Source: Devosia sp.
Lineage (GTDB): Bacteria > Pseudomonadota > Alphaproteobacteria > Rhizobiales > Devosiaceae
DNA: 9,663 bases
Direction of reading: 5' to 3'
Assembly: GCA_028290225.1 (NCBI GenBank)
Contig: JAQGKH010000008.1
Location: 1-9,663 of the forward strand
Shown piece after piece: positions 1 to 7,034 of the stretch. Under the pieces are notes generated by a model. That model was given only the letters and a program-made list of their open reading frames with translations, was not told the DNA's origin and did no database searches. The first letter of the stretch is position 1, and each line of letters starts with the position of its first letter. A program made the position numbers and the translations under genes.

Positions 1-456
1 TATGGCGACGAGGACGATGCACGCATTTGCGGGCATGAAGTCACCGGCGGCGCGGAAGAAGGCGGCGTTACCGCCATGGAAACCCTGCTGCAGCGCTGCC
101 CGGATGTGAATGTGGTTTATGCCATCAATGAGCCGGCTGCGGCGGGCGGTTACCAGGCCCTGCAATCGGCCGGCAAGGATGACGGCTCGGTGCTGATCGT
201 CGCCATCGATGGCGGCTGTCCGGGCGTCGAGAACGTCAAGGAAGGCATTATCGGGGCGACCTCACAGCAATATCCGCTCGACATGGCATCGCTGGCCATG
301 GAGGCGATCGCCAAATTCGCCCAAGATGGCACCAAGCCCGAAGTTGATCCCGCACTCGGCTTTTTCGACACTGGGGCGCGGCTCGTGACCGACAAGCCGG
401 TGGAAGGCGTTGAATCGATCGACACCACCGAAGCCACTGAACTCTGCTGGGGCTGA
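1..456 (+). CDS. frcB: Sugar ABC transporter substrate-binding protein, FrcB-like (3' part only)
   Basis: This is the C-terminal 151 residues of a periplasmic sugar-binding protein. The reading frame is open from base 1 and the true start lies outside the window. The role inferred is capture of fructose or a related sugar in the periplasm for delivery to the permease encoded next. Family marks seen are VVYAINEPAAAGGYQAL, IVAIDGGCPGVENVKEG, GATSQQYPLDMA near the hinge, and a C-terminal stretch with DTGARLVTDKPVEGVESID ending in ELCWG, which closely resembles what I remember of rhizobial FrcB. Four cysteines are visible (in RICGHE, QRCPD, GGCPG and the final CWG), so disulfides are possible. 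The gene is followed by a 77-nt gap and then the permease and ATPase, which confirms an uptake operon. Fructose as substrate rests on family resemblance only; ribose, xylose or a polyol are alternatives. Confidence 0.85.
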   Translation, partial: YGDEDDARICGHEVTGGAEEGGVTAMETLLQRCPDVNVVYAINEPAAAGGYQALQSAGKDDGSVLIVAIDGGCPGVENVKEGIIGATSQQYPLDMASLAMEAIAKFAQDGTKPEVDPALGFFDTGARLVTDKPVEGVESIDTTEATELCWG

Positions 457-467
457 CACCCCGATCT

Positions 468-493
468 GCCTCTCCGGTTCTCGCCGGGGAGGC
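468..493 (+). promoter_or_regulatory. Intercistronic RNA hairpin between binding-protein and permease genes
   Basis: GCCTCTCCGG (468-477) can pair with CCGGGGAGGC (484-493) around a 6-nt loop, giving a 10-bp stem with one U-G wobble. It begins 11 nt after the binding-protein stop codon. No T-run follows (ccatcccatc comes next), so it is not a normal intrinsic terminator. By analogy with malE-malF, such a hairpin may protect the 3' end of the binding-protein message from exonucleases, so that more binding protein than permease is made. That role is inference; the base pairing is seen directly. Confidence 0.6.
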
Positions 494-533
494 CATCCCA
501 TCAGGGGCATGTCGCCAGAGAGAGGGGCACGCG

Positions 534-1610
534 ATGAGTGACGACGCCAGTGGCACGACCATGGCAGAACGCGGCCTTGCCAGCGTAGCGGCTGGGGTCG
601 CGAGTTTTGAGGACGAGGCCCTTAGTCCTCTGCGCCGCGTGCAGCATTTCTTTCACCAGAACCCGACAACCATTCCGGCCATCATTCTCCTTGTTGCCGT
701 CGCGGTATTTGCAGTGGTGAGCGGCGGCCGGTTCTTTGGCACGCTCAACCTGTCGCTGATCCTGGCCCAGGTGACGCTGATTGCGCTGCTTGGCACGGCG
801 CAGACCTTGGTGATCATCACGGCAGGGATCGATCTGTCGGTTGGTGCCATCATGGTGCTGTCATCCATCATCATGGGCAAGCTGGCGGTGGATTATCAGG
901 TGCCGGTGGCGCTTGCCTTTCCCGCCGGGCTGTTGACGGGACTGTTATGCGGCCTGCTCAATGGGGTGCTGGTTACCGCGCTCAAGCTGCCGCCCTTCAT
1001 CGTGACGCTGGGGACCTGGAGCATCTATGGAGCGTTGATCACGCTGGTCTCCAACGCGGCGACCATTCGGGCCCAGGCGCTCGACCAGTTTGCGCCGTTC
1101 CTGCGGTGGATGGGGGCGCGCATCCCCCTCGGGGGTGGCGCTTTCCTGATGTATGGCTCGATCCTGATGCTGCTGATCGCCCTCGCCATCTGGTATCTGT
1201 TGAGCCGCACCGCCTTCGGGCGCCATGTCTATGCCATCGGCGACGACGCGCATGCTTCGCGGCTGGCGGGCATCCAGGTCAACCGGACCCTGGTGGGCGT
1301 TTATACGCTTGCCGGCCTCCTCTGCGGGGTTGCTGGCTGGGTGTTGATCGGCCGCGTGGGCGCCGTGTCGCCGCTCGGCAACCAGACGGCCAATCTGGAT
1401 GCCATCACGGCCGTGGTGATCGGCGGCACCTCGCTGTTCGGCGGGCGCGGCTCCATTCTGGGAACCCTGTTCGGGGCGCTTATCGTGGGTGTGTTCGACT
1501 CGGGGCTGTCACTGACCGGGGTTGATCCGCTGTGGCGGCAGTTGACCGTTGGGGCGCTGATCATCATTGCCGTCGCCATCGACCAGTGGATCCGGAGGAT
1601 TTCGGCATGA
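534..1610 (+). CDS. frcC: Sugar ABC transporter permease, FrcC-like
   Basis: A 358-residue inner-membrane permease of the ribose/xylose/fructose family (BPD_transp_2), forming the channel through which the bound sugar enters the cytoplasm. About 45 polar N-terminal residues are followed by hydrophobic segments from about residue 48 to 350. Family marks are GIDLSVGA (98-105), GLLNGVLVTALKLPPFIVTLG (140-160), the cytoplasmic coupling loop around RHVYAIGDDAHASRLAGI (230-247) and VVIGGTSLFGGRGSILGTL (294-312). The length is typical. The ATG at 534 is preceded by a purine-rich Shine-Dalgarno (agagagaggg). The ATPase gene starts inside its stop codon region (ATGA overlap), implying translational coupling. 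The transmembrane family is certain; the sugar is inferred from neighbours and resemblance to FrcC. Confidence 0.92.
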   Translation: MSDDASGTTMAERGLASVAAGVASFEDEALSPLRRVQHFFHQNPTTIPAIILLVAVAVFAVVSGGRFFGTLNLSLILAQVTLIALLGTAQTLVIITAGIDLSVGAIMVLSSIIMGKLAVDYQVPVALAFPAGLLTGLLCGLLNGVLVTALKLPPFIVTLGTWSIYGALITLVSNAATIRAQALDQFAPFLRWMGARIPLGGGAFLMYGSILMLLIALAIWYLLSRTAFGRHVYAIGDDAHASRLAGIQVNRTLVGVYTLAGLLCGVAGWVLIGRVGAVSPLGNQTANLDAITAVVIGGTSLFGGRGSILGTLFGALIVGVFDSGLSLTGVDPLWRQLTVGALIIIAVAIDQWIRRISA

Positions 1611-2374
1611 GCCAGCCCGTGCTGCAGGCCCGTGGTCTCACCAAGCGTTATGGCCGGGTGGTGGCGCTCGACAATGCCGATTTTGAGCTGATGCCTGATG
1701 AAATCCTCGCCGTGATCGGGGATAATGGCGCGGGCAAGTCCACCCTGATCAAGGCGCTGTGCGGCGCCGTGCTGCCGGACGGCGGGGAGATCCTGCTCGA
1801 GGGCAAGCCAGTCAATTTCCGCTCGCCGCTGGAGGCGCGCAAGGCGGGGATCGAAACAGTGTATCAGGATCTGGCGCTGTCCCCTGCCCTGTCGATCGCC
1901 GATAACATGTTCCTGGGCCGGGACTTGCGCAAGCCGGGCATCAGCGGCACGCTATTTCGGCGGCTGGACCGCGCGCGCATGCAGAAAATTGCGCGCGAAA
2001 AGCTGTCCGAGCTTGGGCTCATGACCATCCAGAACATCAATCAGGCGGTGGAAACGCTCTCGGGCGGGCAGCGGCAAGGCGTGGCGGTGGCGCGGGCGGC
2101 GGCCTTTGGCAGCCGGGTGATCATCATGGACGAGCCGACGGCGGCGCTGGGGGTCAAGGAAAGCCGGCGCGTGCTGGAGTTGATCGGGGATGTCAGGCGG
2201 CGTGGATTGCCGATCGTGCTGATCTCCCACAACATGCCGCATGTGTTTGAAGTCGCCGATCGCATCCACATCCACCGCCTCGGCAAACGCATTGCCGTGA
2301 TCAACCCCAAGGACTTTTCCATGTCCGATGCGGTGGCGATCATGACCGGGGCAATGCCGCCGCCGGCAAACTGA
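1607..2374 (+). CDS. frcA: Sugar ABC transporter ATP-binding protein, FrcA-like (single domain)
   Basis: A 255-residue cytoplasmic ATPase that drives the permease encoded just upstream. Seen directly: Walker A GDNGAGKST (38-46), Q-loop Gln 87 in VYQDLAL, signature LSGGQRQ (151-157), Walker B VIIMDEP (171-177) and H-loop His 208 in LISHNMPH. It has one nucleotide-binding domain, like FrcA, and not the fused double domain of RbsA, MglA or XylG, so it should act as a homodimer. The ATG at 1607 is chosen over an upstream in-frame start at 1532 because GGAGG (1594-1598) lies 8 nt before it, it overlaps the permease stop by 4 bp as coupled genes do, and the family sequence begins there. The residues after DEP include TAALGVKES, usual for sugar importers of this class. 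Confidence 0.92.
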   Translation: MSQPVLQARGLTKRYGRVVALDNADFELMPDEILAVIGDNGAGKSTLIKALCGAVLPDGGEILLEGKPVNFRSPLEARKAGIETVYQDLALSPALSIADNMFLGRDLRKPGISGTLFRRLDRARMQKIAREKLSELGLMTIQNINQAVETLSGGQRQGVAVARAAAFGSRVIIMDEPTAALGVKESRRVLELIGDVRRRGLPIVLISHNMPHVFEVADRIHIHRLGKRIAVINPKDFSMSDAVAIMTGAMPPPAN

Positions 2375-2387
2375 GAAGGTTTTGAAC

Positions 2388-3173
2388 ATGGATCTGGGCT
2401 TGCGGGACAAGGTCGCGGTGATCACCGGCGGCACGGTGGGCATTGGCCTTGCGGTAGCGGAAGGCCTGGCCGCTGAAGGGGTGAACCTCGTGCTGGTGGG
2501 GCGGAACGGCGAACGGGGAGACCGCGAAGCGGCCAGGGTGGCCGAGGCCCATGGCGTGATCGTTTCGGCAGTGGCGGCCGATGTCGCTACCGCCCAAGGC
2601 TGCGAGGCGGTGATCGCCGCTGCCAAGCGGGGCTTTGGTGGCGTCGACATCCTCATCAACAATGCCGGGACCGGCTCCAACGAAACGATCCAGGAGGCGG
2701 ACGACGCCAAATGGCAATATTACTGGGACCTGCATGTGATGGCAGCGGTGCGGCTGGCGCGCGGATTGGTGCCGGGCATGAAAGCGCGCGGCCGCGGCGT
2801 GGTGCTGCACAACGCCTCCATCTGCGCGGTACAGCCGCTCTGGTATGAGCCGATCTACAACACCACCAAGGCGGCGCTGATGATGTTCAGCAAGACCTTG
2901 GCCAATGAGGTGGTCGGCGACAACATCCGGGTCAACACGATCAATCCCGGGCTGATCCTGACGCCGGACTGGATCAAGACAGCCAAGCAGATCGCCGGCG
3001 AGGATGGCTGGGAGGCCCATTTGCAGGGTGTTGCCGACGAGGCCGGTGGCATGAAGCGCTTCGCCACCCCCGAGGAGCTGGCGCATTTCTTTGTGTTCAT
3101 GTGCTCGGACAAGGCGAGCTATTCAACGGGCTCGACGTATTTTGTGGACGGCGGCTGGCTCAAGACCGTCTAG
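2388..3173 (+). CDS. Short-chain dehydrogenase/reductase (SDR) family oxidoreductase
   Basis: A 261-residue classical SDR, a cytoplasmic NAD(P)-dependent oxidoreductase with a Rossmann fold. Seen: cofactor motif TGGTVGIG (13-20), NNAG (91-94), catalytic Ser 144 in HNAS, Tyr 157 and Lys 161 in YNTTK, the NPG turn (186-188) and the typical C-terminal FVDGGW. The length is normal. ATG 2388 is preferred to TTG 2382 because GAGAAGG lies 8 nt upstream of the ATG and the family usually starts close to a LxxKVAVITGG stretch. It sits 13 nt after the ATPase stop and is probably co-transcribed. The context suggests it oxidises or reduces the imported sugar, sugar alcohol or a derived acid. The exact substrate and cofactor cannot be read from the sequence. 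There is no Arg/Lys immediately before the glycine motif; VGRN follows beta-2 (37-40), so cofactor choice is left open. Confidence 0.9.
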   Translation: MDLGLRDKVAVITGGTVGIGLAVAEGLAAEGVNLVLVGRNGERGDREAARVAEAHGVIVSAVAADVATAQGCEAVIAAAKRGFGGVDILINNAGTGSNETIQEADDAKWQYYWDLHVMAAVRLARGLVPGMKARGRGVVLHNASICAVQPLWYEPIYNTTKAALMMFSKTLANEVVGDNIRVNTINPGLILTPDWIKTAKQIAGEDGWEAHLQGVADEAGGMKRFATPEELAHFFVFMCSDKASYSTGSTYFVDGGWLKTV

Positions 3174-3188
3174 CCAGTTCGCCCTTCT

Positions 3189-4523
3189 TCACCGTTCGTG
3201 GAAGGCGCGTGCCATGCTGTCGGTCACGGGCTTGACCAGATATTCAAAGAAGGTGCGTTCGCGCGTTTGCACGAACACTTCGGCGGGCATACCAGGAGTT
3301 GGATGGAAGCCCTGCACCCGCGCCAGTTGCTCGGGGGGAATGCTGACCCGCGCGAGATAGATCTCGTGATTGGTGTCGCTGGTATCGGCAATGGTGTCGG
3401 CCGAAAGATAGATGACCTCGCCATGCAGGATGGGGGTCGTGCGCTGATTGAGTGCCGTCAAGCGTATCGTTGCGGGTTGCCCCTGCCGAACCTCGTCGAT
3501 CTGCATGCGGGGGATCTTGGCCTCGACGATCAACGGCACCCCCGCCGGCAGGATCTCCATGATCGGCTTGCCGCTTTCGATGACACCGCCCGTGGTGTGA
3601 TAATACATGCGCACGATCGTGCCGGTGACCGGCGCGGTTATGGAGGTGCGCGCCAGCACGCTGTTGGCCTGCTGGCTTTGCTCGCGCAGGGAATCCATTT
3701 CGGCCTCCACCGTTTGAATTTCGTCGAGGGCGGCCTGGGTCACCGCGTCGCGCGCCTGGATGATCTCACGACGGTATTTCTCGATCTGGGCTTCCGATTC
3801 CTGCACCTCGGCCTCGAGCCGCGCGATATCACCCTCGGCGTCAGCCACCGAACGCTGGGCGGTGCGCAAGGCCGAAAGGGTCGTGACCCCCTTGGCTTGC
3901 AACTGGCTCATGACCGTCCGGTCTTCGAGCAGCAGGCCCAGTTGGGTTTGCATGGAGGCAATCTGAGCCTTGCGGCCCGCGACGCGGAACTCCAGCGATG
4001 CAACATTTTGCTGCATCATCATGGTTTCGTTTTGGAGTTTGGCACGTGCGGCCATGAAATTGCTGCGCTGGCTTTCGTTGATGGACGCGATCTCGGGGTG
4101 GCTGAGATAGGCGACGACGCTGGCCGGCGGCGAGTAATCCTCGAGCCCCTGCGCTTCGGCATCGAGGCGCGCCCAAATCGTTTCCAGCCGCACCAGCCGC
4201 AGCTGCAACTGCTGCGCATTCGCCTTGGCTGCCGTTTCATCAAGCAGCAGCACGGGCTGGCCCGCTTCCACATGGTCTCCTTCAAGCACCAGCAGATCCT
4301 TGACGATGCCGCCCTCGAAGTGCTGCACGATCTTGTTTTCGCCGGTGGCCACGAAGCTGCCGGGAGCGATGACGGCGGCGGAAAGGGGCGCCAGGGCCGC
4401 CCAGCTGCCAAAGCCGCCAAAAGCGACCGCAACCAGGACAAACCCGAAAAAGGTTTGTTTCTTGATGGAGCGCGGCACGCCGGAATACCATTCTAGGTTC
4501 TGCAGTTCGCCGACTGAAGACAT
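3189..4523 (-). CDS. Type I secretion periplasmic adaptor, HlyD/PrtE family
   Basis: A 444-residue membrane-fusion protein that links an inner-membrane type I ABC exporter to an outer-membrane TolC-type channel. Order of parts: a short cytoplasmic N-terminus (1-22), one membrane helix (about 25-47), the first lipoyl half with VQHFEGGIVKDLLVLEGDHVEAG (66-88), a long helical coiled-coil region rich in Gln, Glu, Ala and Leu (about 98-290), the second lipoyl half TSITAPVTGTIVRM, then a beta-barrel domain and a C-terminal FEYLVKPVTDSM segment typical of PrtE/HlyD. The length is typical for PrtE-like adaptors. The ATG is 3 nt beyond the ABC transporter stop, with AGGA about 10 nt upstream inside that gene, so the two are translationally linked. 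It is the last gene of the minus-strand cluster and converges with the dehydrogenase gene. No TolC homologue is in the window. Confidence 0.93.
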   Translation of the reverse strand: MSSVGELQNLEWYSGVPRSIKKQTFFGFVLVAVAFGGFGSWAALAPLSAAVIAPGSFVATGENKIVQHFEGGIVKDLLVLEGDHVEAGQPVLLLDETAAKANAQQLQLRLVRLETIWARLDAEAQGLEDYSPPASVVAYLSHPEIASINESQRSNFMAARAKLQNETMMMQQNVASLEFRVAGRKAQIASMQTQLGLLLEDRTVMSQLQAKGVTTLSALRTAQRSVADAEGDIARLEAEVQESEAQIEKYRREIIQARDAVTQAALDEIQTVEAEMDSLREQSQQANSVLARTSITAPVTGTIVRMYYHTTGGVIESGKPIMEILPAGVPLIVEAKIPRMQIDEVRQGQPATIRLTALNQRTTPILHGEVIYLSADTIADTSDTNHEIYLARVSIPPEQLARVQGFHPTPGMPAEVFVQTRERTFFEYLVKPVTDSMARAFHER

Positions 4524-4526
4524 GGG

Positions 4527-7007
4527 TCAAAATCCTGGTTGGGGTTGTGGCGCGCTCAAATTGGGGCCCGGGTTGCTACCGGCCTTGTTGCGCGTGAGCT
4601 CGGCCAGGACCTGGGTGCGGGTGCCGAACATCGAAACCGACCCGTTGTTGAGCACCAAAATCTTGTCAACGACGTTGAGCAAGGCCGGCCTCTGGGTGAT
4701 CGTTACTACCGTGATCTGCTCTTTCTTGGCATGCAGCAGCGCCTTGGCCAGGGCCGCCTCGCCTTGAGCATCGAGGTTGGAGTTGGGCTCGTCGAGCACC
4801 ACCAGCTTGGGGTTGCCGAAAAAGGCTCGCGCCAGGGCAATGCGCTGCTTCTGCCCGCCCGACAGGGGAGCACCGTCGCCGGCGACATAGGTTTCATAAC
4901 CCTGCGGGAAGGTGGCGACCAGTTCATGAACATCGGCGAGCACTGCAGCGTCATAGATCGCCTGGTCGGAAGCGTCTTCGCGCATGCGGGCGATGTTGGC
5001 CTTGATGGTGCCGGGACACAGCTGCACGTCCTGGGGGAGATAGCCGATGTTTTCGCCGAACTGGCGCTGGTCCCAATTGCGCAGGTCCATGAGGTCCAGG
5101 CGCACACTGCCCGAAGTGGGCAGCACCGACCCCACTAGCATCTTGCCAAGGGTGGTCTTACCGGCGCCCGAATTGCCAATCACCGCCAGAGACTCGCCGG
5201 GCATGAGGGAAAAGGAAATGCCGTTCAACAGCACCTTCTTGGCGGGGGGCGGTACAAACAGGATGCGCTCCACATCCAGCCGGCCCTTGGGATCGGGCAG
5301 GATCAGGCGCTCGAAATTGAAAGGGGAGGACTGCAGCAGGTTACGGATGCGCCCGAAGGAATTGCGGAACTGCGTGTAAGCGTTCCAGCCTTCGATCGCC
5401 CCTTCGATGGGAGATAGCGCTCGGCTGGCGATGATGGATGCCGCAATCACCATGCCGCCGGTGATTTCCCCGCCGATGGACAGATAGGCGCCCCAGCCCA
5501 ACATGCCGACCTGGGTGACGAGGCGAATGCCTTTGGACACACTGGCCATGATGATGTTTCGGTCCTGCGCGATCACCTGTGCTTGTAGCGATCCGGCAGT
5601 GTCTCGCCCCCAGATGCGCACCGCTTCGGGGATCATGGCCAAGGCGTTGATGATCTGAGAATTGCGCGACATGGAGTCGAGATGCAGCGTGGCGCGGCTG
5701 AGCAAGCCATTGGCATCGGCAAAGGGCTTGGCGGTGATGCGCTGGTTGATCAAGGCTGCGACGAGCAGGCAGAGACCGGCAAGCACCACGATGTAACCGA
5801 GCTGCGGATGGATCAGGTAAACCGCCAGCACAAACAGGGGTGCCATGGGAGCGTCGAAAAAGGCTAGCAAGGTGCCCGAGGTGATGAAGCTACGTAGCTG
5901 CTGCAAATCGCCCAGCACCTGATAATCGCGGCCATTGCCGTGCAAGGAAGCGCGCGCAGCGGCGCTCAGGGTGGGGGAGCCCAACTGGACAGCCACTTCC
6001 ACGGCCGTGCGCATCAAAATGAAGCGTCGCACCGCGTCCAGCACAGCCTGGAGCACGACGGCTCCAAACACGGCCGCCGTCAGCATCACCAAGGTATCCA
6101 GGGAGCGGCTGGTGAGCACGCGGTCCGAGATCTGGAACAGATAGATCGGAATGGCGAGCACCAGCACGTTGATGAACACGGTAAAGCCCATGACGATCGC
6201 CAGATTGCGCCGCACCACCGCAATGCCGTTTTCCAGGCTTTGAGCGAAGCTCGGGCTTGAGGTGCGCTTGTGGAAACTGCCCGCCGCGCCTGAATTGCCC
6301 CGTCCGCTTCCGGCCCCGCCACCACCCTTGCCAGCGCCATTGCCACCTGAGCCAGGTGGCTGCGAATTGGTGGATTTCAGCGGGCCGCGGTCAGCGTCGA
6401 TCACCGTGGGACCTGAGGGCTTGCCATGGGGGGAAGGTTCCCTGAACTCGGTGTCGCGTGCTTCCAATGGAGCCGCCTCGGCTTGGCCTTGCGCCGAGTT
6501 GTCCCGAACCGGGCTCAGCGGTGCCTCCGGATCGGGTTGGCGCCGACTTTGCGGCTGCCCGAGTGGTGGGGAAGCGGCTTGGAGCTGGCTGCTTGACACC
6601 TGCATGGTTGCGGACGGCAGGTCTACCGGAGCAGCGATGTCGGCCCGCTCCTCGTCATCGGCGCCCGGTTCATCGCCGCCTTGCGCCTCAAAGCTCTCCT
6701 GAAACGGGCGAGAATCGAGTTCATCGTCCAACACTTCGGCTTCGTCAGCGAAATCGGCTTCAAGCCCGCCCTCGTTCTCGTAATCGGGCTCGACGCTTTC
6801 CTCGTATTCGTCTTGGGATGGCTCTGATTGCTCAAGCTCTTCCTGCTGCTGTTCGTCTTCCTCATCGGCAAGGGCCTCAAGTTCGGCGGCAGCCGAGCTG
6901 ATTTCCAGCAAGATGCGGTCAAGATCCCCGGTGCCGGCGGCGCCGGCCCTGGTTGAAGGATCGAGGCGGGTGCTCCCCACCGGTTCCACTAGCCTTTGAT
7001 GATGCAT
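4527..7007 (-). CDS. Type I secretion ABC transporter (PrtD-like permease/ATPase) with long N-terminal extension
   Basis: An 826-residue inner-membrane exporter. Residues about 258-560 form the membrane domain, opening with IPIYLFQISDRVL as in PrtD-type exporters, and 570-800 the ATPase: Walker A GNSGAGKTT (611-619), Q-loop Gln 659, signature LSGGQKQR (715-722) and Walker B to D-loop VVLDEPNSNLD (736-746, catalytic Glu 740). DEPNSNLD is typical of PrtD-type exporters. The H-loop position reads TITQRP, with Gln 772 where His is usual. Residues 1-250 are extra compared with the usual 560-600 residues: an acidic stretch (36 Asp/Glu among residues 41-120, one basic residue), a Pro/Gln/Ser-rich part and a Gly-rich linker (219-243). 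The extension has no C39 peptidase Cys/His motif. The ATG at 7007 has AAGG about 9 nt upstream and follows the repeat-protein stop by 27 nt. The likely job is export of the acidic proteins encoded upstream. Confidence 0.93.
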   Translation of the reverse strand: MHHQRLVEPVGSTRLDPSTRAGAAGTGDLDRILLEISSAAAELEALADEEDEQQQEELEQSEPSQDEYEESVEPDYENEGGLEADFADEAEVLDDELDSRPFQESFEAQGGDEPGADDEERADIAAPVDLPSATMQVSSSQLQAASPPLGQPQSRRQPDPEAPLSPVRDNSAQGQAEAAPLEARDTEFREPSPHGKPSGPTVIDADRGPLKSTNSQPPGSGGNGAGKGGGGAGSGRGNSGAAGSFHKRTSSPSFAQSLENGIAVVRRNLAIVMGFTVFINVLVLAIPIYLFQISDRVLTSRSLDTLVMLTAAVFGAVVLQAVLDAVRRFILMRTAVEVAVQLGSPTLSAAARASLHGNGRDYQVLGDLQQLRSFITSGTLLAFFDAPMAPLFVLAVYLIHPQLGYIVVLAGLCLLVAALINQRITAKPFADANGLLSRATLHLDSMSRNSQIINALAMIPEAVRIWGRDTAGSLQAQVIAQDRNIIMASVSKGIRLVTQVGMLGWGAYLSIGGEITGGMVIAASIIASRALSPIEGAIEGWNAYTQFRNSFGRIRNLLQSSPFNFERLILPDPKGRLDVERILFVPPPAKKVLLNGISFSLMPGESLAVIGNSGAGKTTLGKMLVGSVLPTSGSVRLDLMDLRNWDQRQFGENIGYLPQDVQLCPGTIKANIARMREDASDQAIYDAAVLADVHELVATFPQGYETYVAGDGAPLSGGQKQRIALARAFFGNPKLVVLDEPNSNLDAQGEAALAKALLHAKKEQITVVTITQRPALLNVVDKILVLNNGSVSMFGTRTQVLAELTRNKAGSNPGPNLSAPQPQPGF
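6258..7007 (-). other. Region coding for the disordered N-terminal extension of the ABC exporter
   Basis: This stretch encodes residues 1-250 of the exporter. It shows three compositional zones: mixed and helical-looking (1-45, with LDRILLEISSAAAELEALA), highly acidic (about 46-125), and Pro/Gln/Ser-rich passing into Gly-rich (126-250). It is open without a stop for 750 nt in frame with the transporter and starts with a usable Shine-Dalgarno, so it is probably translated. No known peptidase or cyclic-nucleotide-like domain is recognisable. Known N-terminal extensions of type I exporters (C39 peptidases, C39-like domains) bind cargo; whether this one does is speculation. Confidence 0.6.
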
Positions 7008-7034
7008 GTCGGGTGCCTTGATTGGTTTACTGCA

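Noticed and set aside
509..541. Short open frame MSPERGARDE overlapping the permease start, a possible leader peptide
   Set aside because: Only ten codons, no codon signature such as runs of one amino acid, and probably chance.
947..1525. A 192-codon alternative frame inside the permease gene
   Set aside because: It is Arg/Pro/His-rich and overlaps a full-length, well-conserved permease; no ribosome-binding context supports it.
2382..2387. TTG at 2382 as the dehydrogenase start
   Set aside because: The ATG two codons later has better Shine-Dalgarno spacing and a more usual codon.
3155..3177. Possible terminator hairpin (CTGGCT / AGCCAG) at the end of the dehydrogenase gene
   Set aside because: The stem is only 6 bp with an 11-nt loop and no T-run follows; too weak to annotate.
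3198..4496. A 432-codon open frame on the plus strand opposite the adaptor gene
   Set aside because: The minus-strand frame is an unmistakable HlyD-family protein; the plus frame is rich in His, Arg, Asp and Leu with no domain and mirrors it codon for codon.
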